From: CAWJPW01 sp963844845
Lineage (GTDB): Bacteria > Acidobacteriota > Thermoanaerobaculia > Thermoanaerobaculales > Sulfomarinibacteraceae
NCBI GenBank assembly: GCA_963844845.1
Contig: CAWJPW010000011.1
Location: 744,001 to 808,000 of the forward strand
DNA: 64,000 bases
Direction of reading: 5' to 3'
Positions 59,452-64,000 of this stretch are shown in pieces. The position numbers were made by a program, and so were the translations under genes. The notes below the pieces were generated by a model. The model was given only the letters and a program-made list of their open reading frames with translations. It was not told the origin of the DNA and ran no database searches. The first letter of the stretch is position 1. The number at the start of each line of letters is the position of its first letter.

Positions 59452-60333
59452 TCACCTGCCGGAGCCGCCTCCACCGCCCACCGGAGCGGTGGGCGCCCAC
59501 TGGTTGGCCGAGCTGCCCTGCGGCGCCCACTGGTTCGGTGAAGGGGGCTCCGGGGTCGGCTTCGGCGTCGGCTTCGGCGCCTGCGCGCGGGCCGCCGGCT
59601 CCTCGCTCGGCTCGCCCTCGGCCTGCGGCTGGGCTTCAGGGCGCGTCTCGAAGTTGACCTCTGCCACCGCCGCCACCGCCCGCACCCGGACGTCGGCCAC
59701 GGGCCCCTCGGCGGAGAAGCCGATAGTGAACGAGGCTCCCTGGTTCTGGTCGAGCGGCTGCGCGATGGTGGTCCGCCCGGTACCGATGGGCGCACCCTCG
59801 CCGTTCACGGCCTGGGCTTCGAGGGTCACCGCACTCAGCCCCCGACCGCCGGTGTTCGTCACGAGGCCGGTCACGGTCACGGTGCTGCCCTCGATCTTGT
59901 TTGCGAGGCCGGAGATCCTGAGGGCCGTGGCGGCGGCCTTGCGGTCTGCGGCCGGGCTCTCCTCCGCCGCACCCGGCGGGACGTCGGTCACGTGACCGAC
60001 GTCCGCGTCGCTGATGCTGAAGCGGCCGAGGGGCGCACTCGCATGGGCGGCGAGTCCCACCGCGCCCACCGACGGCGTCGCCTGAACCTCTATCGGCGGC
60101 GGCGGCGGCGCTTCGAGGCCGGACGCTCGGAGGTCCACGTCCTCCACCGAGTACGCCTGCATCCGGCCGTTCGGGAAGGTCACGAAGACCTGGCTCCCCT
60201 GTATGCGGGCGCTGGCGACCTCGACCGTCGCCCCACTGCGGAGCACGACCACCTGACCGGCATGCGCCGGGAGCGCGCTGGCCGCGGCGAGGATCGCCAG
60301 GACGACAACGCAAGGGACGACGTGACGTCGCAT
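59452..60333 (-). CDS. Secreted protein with FxLYD-like domain, unknown role
   Basis: A 293-residue exported protein with a signal peptide (VPCVVVLAILAAASALPAHA). An N-terminal SH3-like segment follows (VVVLRSGATVEVASARIQGS, VFVTFPNGRMQAYSVEDVDL). The second half, SGLANKIEGSTVTVTGLVTN and SFTIGFSAEG, looks like an FxLYD-type beta domain. The last 70 residues are low-complexity (repeated Pro-Lys-Pro-Thr, then two NQWAP units). The ATG at 60333 shares one base with the end of the PilY1-like gene (TGATG), so the two are coupled. It may assist that pilus-associated protein (inference). Confidence 0.72.
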   Translation of the reverse strand: MRRHVVPCVVVLAILAAASALPAHAGQVVVLRSGATVEVASARIQGSQVFVTFPNGRMQAYSVEDVDLRASGLEAPPPPPIEVQATPSVGAVGLAAHASAPLGRFSISDADVGHVTDVPPGAAEESPAADRKAAATALRISGLANKIEGSTVTVTGLVTNTGGRGLSAVTLEAQAVNGEGAPIGTGRTTIAQPLDQNQGASFTIGFSAEGPVADVRVRAVAAVAEVNFETRPEAQPQAEGEPSEEPAARAQAPKPTPKPTPEPPSPNQWAPQGSSANQWAPTAPVGGGGGSGR

Positions 60334-63300
60334 CACTCCTCCTTCCAGGACTCCACCTTGACCGCAACGTCCGCCGCGGCCACAGGCTCCTCGAGCTCGA
60401 GGTCGTCCAGGATCATGACACCATGAATCTTACCATCGGCGCCGGCGAATACGACAGACTCGCCCGCCACCACCGCGCCGGGCTCATGCTCGACGTACCG
60501 CCCCGCCTCGGTATCCTCCGGCGGGTCGCCGTTCGCGAGGCGCACCCGGTAGGTCCGTGCCCGCCCGGCGCGGCCGCAGCGAGCGCGCCCAGGAGCGTCG
60601 CCGCCGGTGCCGGGCGCAGGCCCGGGAGTGAAGGTCGAGAACACCACCTGGTTGTCGAGGATCATCGCCGGTGCCGTCACCTTCTCCGCCGGCGGGGGCC
60701 CGGCGGCGGTAGTGCCCTCGAATACCAGGTACCAACCAGGGTAGACGTCGAGCAGCGAAGGCGTTACCGCCGGCGCACCGTCGGCAGGGACCGGAGGAGC
60801 GAGGTCGGCCTCGGTGAGCGGCCGGCCGCCGGCCGGAGGCCGGTCGGCGAGGAGGTAGAACCGGTTCGCGGCTGCGCTCGGCGCCAGGAGGTCGTCGCGG
60901 TTACCGGTACCGATCGCGAGGACGACGGTGGGTCCGCCGGCACTCGCGGCCACCGCCAGGCTCGGCCGCACGAAGAAGGGTCGCTCCACCCGGCCACCGC
61001 CACCGTCGTCCCCGGCGTCGAAGAGGACCTGGGGAGCCCACGCCCTGATCCTCCCGGTGGAGCCATCCACCGGCACCGGCTGGGGCAGCTCCATGCGGTA
61101 GAGGCGCCCGCTCGTGTCACCCCAGTAGAGTGTCTCGACAAAGCCGTCGAGGTCGAGATCGAGCCCGGCAAGATCGCCGGGGACCATTCCCGCGGTGGGC
61201 GCCTTGAACAGGATCCTGCCGGTCTCGACATCGAGGCCGTACACGAAGTTGCCGGCGGCGGGCGAGGTGGAGAGCCCGTCGGACCCGAGGCCGCCGCCGA
61301 CGAAGGCGAGGCTGCGCGTCTCGATCCTCCCGTCCACCTCGACCCGGACGAAGCTCACCAGCGGGCGAGACCAGGTCTGACCCATGTCGGCTCGGCCGTT
61401 GCCGTCCTCGTCGGAGTCGTCCCTGACCTCCCAGCGAAAGGCCGGCCACGGACGCGGGCAGCCGGGGCCGCGGCCGTCGAGGCAGCGGGGAGCCCGGGGG
61501 TCGGGCTCCAACGTCGCCAGTGCGAGCCGCCCGGCTGAGTCCATGGTGGCGATCCCTCGGTCCCCCGCGGGGGGAGCCGATCCGTCCGGATCGGTGAGGT
61601 CGAGGCAGACATACGACCGCCCGCCGCGACGCTCTCCGAAGAGTACGACCGTACGCCACTCCCGCTGCTCGGAGGCGCCCGCACCCACTGGCCCACGGTC
61701 GATGACGACATCAGCGACGGTGGGCGTGCCGTCCACCGTCCAGTGGTGCTGAGTGCCGCCCGCGAGGTCATCGAGAGTGCCCATGACGCCCCGCGGCAGC
61801 CAGGCGAAGAGCTCGCGTCCCGTGCCGGAGTCGTACCCGGCGCTGTCTGCGTCCCACAGCCCGGCGTCGAAGGCGTGCAGGGTGCCGTCGTCGGCACCCA
61901 CCAGCACAACCCGACGCCGGTGCCGGTAGCGGCCCGCGAAGCCCTCGCCGCCGGCCGACCCCGAGTTCCCACGGTAACCGTGAAGATCCCGGAGCCAGCA
62001 CGGGTAGCAGGAGGGGCCGGCGAGCAGCTGGGGCGCGGAGTGGAAGATGTCTCCGAGCTTCTCGGTGCCGAGCACGGTCCGTCCGTCACCGCAGGGGGCC
62101 GGAGCGCCAGATACGCCGCCGGCGGGGGCCACGTCGGTGAAGCCACACCAGTCGTATGCGGTACCGCGGCCCGCGAGCGGCCGGCCGGTCTCGCCGTCGT
62201 ACCCCGCCGCCTGCCCGAGGGTGAACGCGATGGCGGACTCCAGCCGGGCGCGTTCGTGCTCGTCGTCCACCGCCTCGCCGAGCACCAGCTCGGCGAGCAG
62301 CGCACCTGCCGCGCCACTCCCGTCGGCGAGCCCGAGGCCCAGCTCGACCCGCGCGCCCGGCTGCTGCGCCACTCCGCCTCCGCCGTCACCACTGCTCAGG
62401 CCGAAGAAGACGTGGCGGGCGCCGGCGGGAAGGGCGGCGAGGGTGTCGCCGGCGTCCCAGAGGGCCCCTGCCGCCGCGGGACCGGCTCCCTCGCCGAAGG
62501 GGGCCTCCGCCGCCGCGGCATACGCCCGCATGTGGCCCCGCCAGACCGAGCGACCGGGCACGGGCGTGAAGCTCCCGACGTACGAGATCCGCCCGCCTCC
62601 GGGCGTCGCCGCCGGGATCAACGGTGGCGCATAGGCGCCGGCACCCGCGTCGATGTCGCCGGCGATCGTCACCAGCGCCTGCCGCAGCTCCGCTTCGTCT
62701 CGGGCGCTGAACACCGCCCCGCCGGTGGCGGCCGCGATGCACTCCATCGTGGGCCGTGCTCGCGTCTCCTGCTCCCGGGCGGCACCGAACAGCACGGGGT
62801 AGACGCGCACCGGCGGCCGACGGCGGCCGAGACCGGCCGCCGCCACGCACGCTCCCTCCGGCTCGGCGCAGGTCTCGCCTCCGTCGGTGATGAGGACGAC
62901 GACATCGCGCCTGCAGTCGGCGAAGGGATCGTCCCAGGCGGCGACCTCCGTGAAGTAGCTTGCCAGCCGATCGAGCATGGCCGTCAGGGGCCGCCGCCCC
63001 CCCGCCACGATCGCGTCGGTTCCCGGCAACCAGCTCGCCCGCGCGGCCGGGAGAGAGGCTGCCGGCTCGCGAGTCGGGAAGTAGAAGACCGGACCGCGAT
63101 GGGCGTCGGCCTGCGGCGCCAGGAGCTCGGCGACCCGCTGCCGCGACCACGCCACCTCGCCGGGGCCGGCATCGGGCCGGACCAGTGGAACGGCGGGCTC
63201 GTTCTCACCGGGGTTCGACGGTTCGTAGCCGGAGCAGGCCTCCGCCTCGGGCAGCCGCACCGCGGTGACCGACCTCGGGCCCGCGCCCTCCTCCGAGGGC

Positions 63301-64000
63301 TCGTGGTCGGCCAGGACGAAGACCTGCCGCCAGCGCAGGTCGGTGGTCCGGCTCGAGCGGGAGACAAACGCTCCGACGGCCGCGTCCCATGCGTAGAGGT
63401 CCTCACGGAGGCGGAGCTCACGCGACCCCATCTGGGCGTGGTCGAGCTGAGACAGCACCCAGTCGCGGAAGGCTCGCGCCCCCCGCGCATCGCTGTACGG
63501 CCGACCCAGGGCCGCCGCCACCTCGAGCCAGCTGCGAGCCCCCTCGAAGCCCTGGCGCAGCGGCGGTGACAGGCTCCGCCAGTCGTACGCCGGGTAGTAG
63601 TAGGGAGGGAGAGCCGCTGCGATCTTGCGCACTCCGCCGGGGCCCACGAGGTAGGACTCGATGTACGCTTCGCCCGACCGCCCGTCCGCGGGGGGTCGCG
63701 GGACCGGAGTCCACGGGCCGCCATCCCTGCCCACCACGAAGAAGCTCTCGGTGCCGTCAGCGCCGAAGCGTACGGGGTAGAAGGGGGCGGGAGAGCCGGC
63801 GTCACCCGAGTCGTGCACCGTGCCCGCCGCTCCCAGGCGCAGGAGAGTTCCGGGCCCGGTGCCGTCAAGCATACGCTGCGGCCGGCCGGCGGCATCCGCC
63901 TCGGCCACCTCGTAGAGGTAGTCGAGGTGGCTGACCTCAAGCCCGCGGTGCTCCGTGAAGGTGAACCCCAGGTTGACGTCGAGGCCGCCGTCGATGAGCT
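60333..64000 (-). CDS. pilY1: PilY1-like type IV pilus protein, 5' end beyond window
   Basis: The C-terminal 1,222 or so residues of a large exported pilus-associated adhesin/assembly factor. From the visible N-terminus: a region with vWA-like features (DVVVLITDGGETCAEPEGAC), then the PilY1/PilC beta-propeller beginning LGDIFHSAPQLLAG and VVLVGADDGTLHAFDAGLWD. A calcium-binding-loop-like segment reads LDLDLDGFVETLYWGDTSGR. Several Cys pairs could form disulfides. The frame is open to the right edge, so the ATG-like Met at 63908 is not the start. It lies 35 kb from pilMNOPQ. PilY1 genes often sit with minor pilins, which would be to the right. Confidence 0.85.
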   Translation of the reverse strand, partial: LIDGGLDVNLGFTFTEHRGLEVSHLDYLYEVAEADAAGRPQRMLDGTGPGTLLRLGAAGTVHDSGDAGSPAPFYPVRFGADGTESFFVVGRDGGPWTPVPRPPADGRSGEAYIESYLVGPGGVRKIAAALPPYYYPAYDWRSLSPPLRQGFEGARSWLEVAAALGRPYSDARGARAFRDWVLSQLDHAQMGSRELRLREDLYAWDAAVGAFVSRSSRTTDLRWRQVFVLADHEPSEEGAGPRSVTAVRLPEAEACSGYEPSNPGENEPAVPLVRPDAGPGEVAWSRQRVAELLAPQADAHRGPVFYFPTREPAASLPAARASWLPGTDAIVAGGRRPLTAMLDRLASYFTEVAAWDDPFADCRRDVVVLITDGGETCAEPEGACVAAAGLGRRRPPVRVYPVLFGAAREQETRARPTMECIAAATGGAVFSARDEAELRQALVTIAGDIDAGAGAYAPPLIPAATPGGGRISYVGSFTPVPGRSVWRGHMRAYAAAAEAPFGEGAGPAAAGALWDAGDTLAALPAGARHVFFGLSSGDGGGGVAQQPGARVELGLGLADGSGAAGALLAELVLGEAVDDEHERARLESAIAFTLGQAAGYDGETGRPLAGRGTAYDWCGFTDVAPAGGVSGAPAPCGDGRTVLGTEKLGDIFHSAPQLLAGPSCYPCWLRDLHGYRGNSGSAGGEGFAGRYRHRRRVVLVGADDGTLHAFDAGLWDADSAGYDSGTGRELFAWLPRGVMGTLDDLAGGTQHHWTVDGTPTVADVVIDRGPVGAGASEQREWRTVVLFGERRGGRSYVCLDLTDPDGSAPPAGDRGIATMDSAGRLALATLEPDPRAPRCLDGRGPGCPRPWPAFRWEVRDDSDEDGNGRADMGQTWSRPLVSFVRVEVDGRIETRSLAFVGGGLGSDGLSTSPAAGNFVYGLDVETGRILFKAPTAGMVPGDLAGLDLDLDGFVETLYWGDTSGRLYRMELPQPVPVDGSTGRIRAWAPQVLFDAGDDGGGGRVERPFFVRPSLAVAASAGGPTVVLAIGTGNRDDLLAPSAAANRFYLLADRPPAGGRPLTEADLAPPVPADGAPAVTPSLLDVYPGWYLVFEGTTAAGPPPAEKVTAPAMILDNQVVFSTFTPGPAPGTGGDAPGRARCGRAGRARTYRVRLANGDPPEDTEAGRYVEHEPGAVVAGESVVFAGADGKIHGVMILDDLELEEPVAAADVAVKVESWKEE

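Overview
This window is about 64 kb of a very GC-rich bacterial chromosome. I see no phage, plasmid, insertion sequence, CRISPR array, rRNA or tRNA. The host is Gram-negative with an outer membrane: there is a PilQ secretin with PilM/N/O/P, a LolA-like carrier, a periplasmic HtrA protease and a PilY1-like protein. Long TPR proteins, Ser/Thr protein kinases with TPR tails, a roadblock/LC7 protein, a MoxR-Bat operon and many lipoproteins and signal peptides suggest an Acidobacteriota-like lineage (Thermoanaerobaculia or Holophagae type). Myxococcota or Desulfobacterota-like bacteria cannot be excluded. The phylum is inference, because no ribosomal RNA is present.

Layout. 1-11 kb: a PlsC-type acyltransferase cut by the left edge, a hairpin repeat element, an Mrp/ApbC Fe-S carrier, a membrane-anchored protein of unknown function, a large phosphodiesterase-TPR protein, a CorC/HlyC-type membrane protein, an ABC ATPase with its membrane partner, and two glycosyltransferases. 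12-20 kb, minus strand: a tightly overlapped gene run reading TPR protein, roadblock protein, accB, accC, shikimate kinase, metallophosphoesterase, a HEAT-cyclophilin-thioredoxin fusion and a 2-hydroxyacid dehydrogenase. 20-28 kb, minus strand: the type IV pilus operon pilMNOPQ followed by two lipoprotein genes, the second with IPT/TIG repeats. 28-31 kb: rpmB (plus) converging on a bifunctional rel (minus). 31-37 kb, minus strand: cysE, lolA-like, tgt, yajC, secD, secF. 37-41 kb: a DUF3467 protein, mnmA, htrA and a GAF-GGDEF cyclase. 41-48.5 kb, minus strand: a moxR/DUF58/bat operon with coupled GTGA junctions. 48.7-54 kb, plus strand: kinase, metallo-beta-lactamase fold protein, kinase. 54-64 kb: a small orphan protein, an M16 protease, an M3 oligoendopeptidase, a secreted protein and the 3' part of a PilY1-like gene running off the right edge.

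How the genes fit together: most of the window is housekeeping plus envelope biology, namely pilus assembly, Sec translocation, lipoprotein handling, periplasmic protein quality control and signalling kinases. The most interesting non-coding signals are two close matches to sigma-54 promoters (GG-N10-GC), one before moxR and one before htrA. A recurrent TANNNT box lying 6-7 nt before start codons points to leaderless transcription of rel, a glycosyltransferase, a GGDEF gene and both kinases. There are also two kinds of intergenic inverted-repeat element. No gene cluster here looks like a wholly new dedicated system. The best leads are the sigma-54/envelope-stress connection, the leaderless promoters and several unusual domain fusions.
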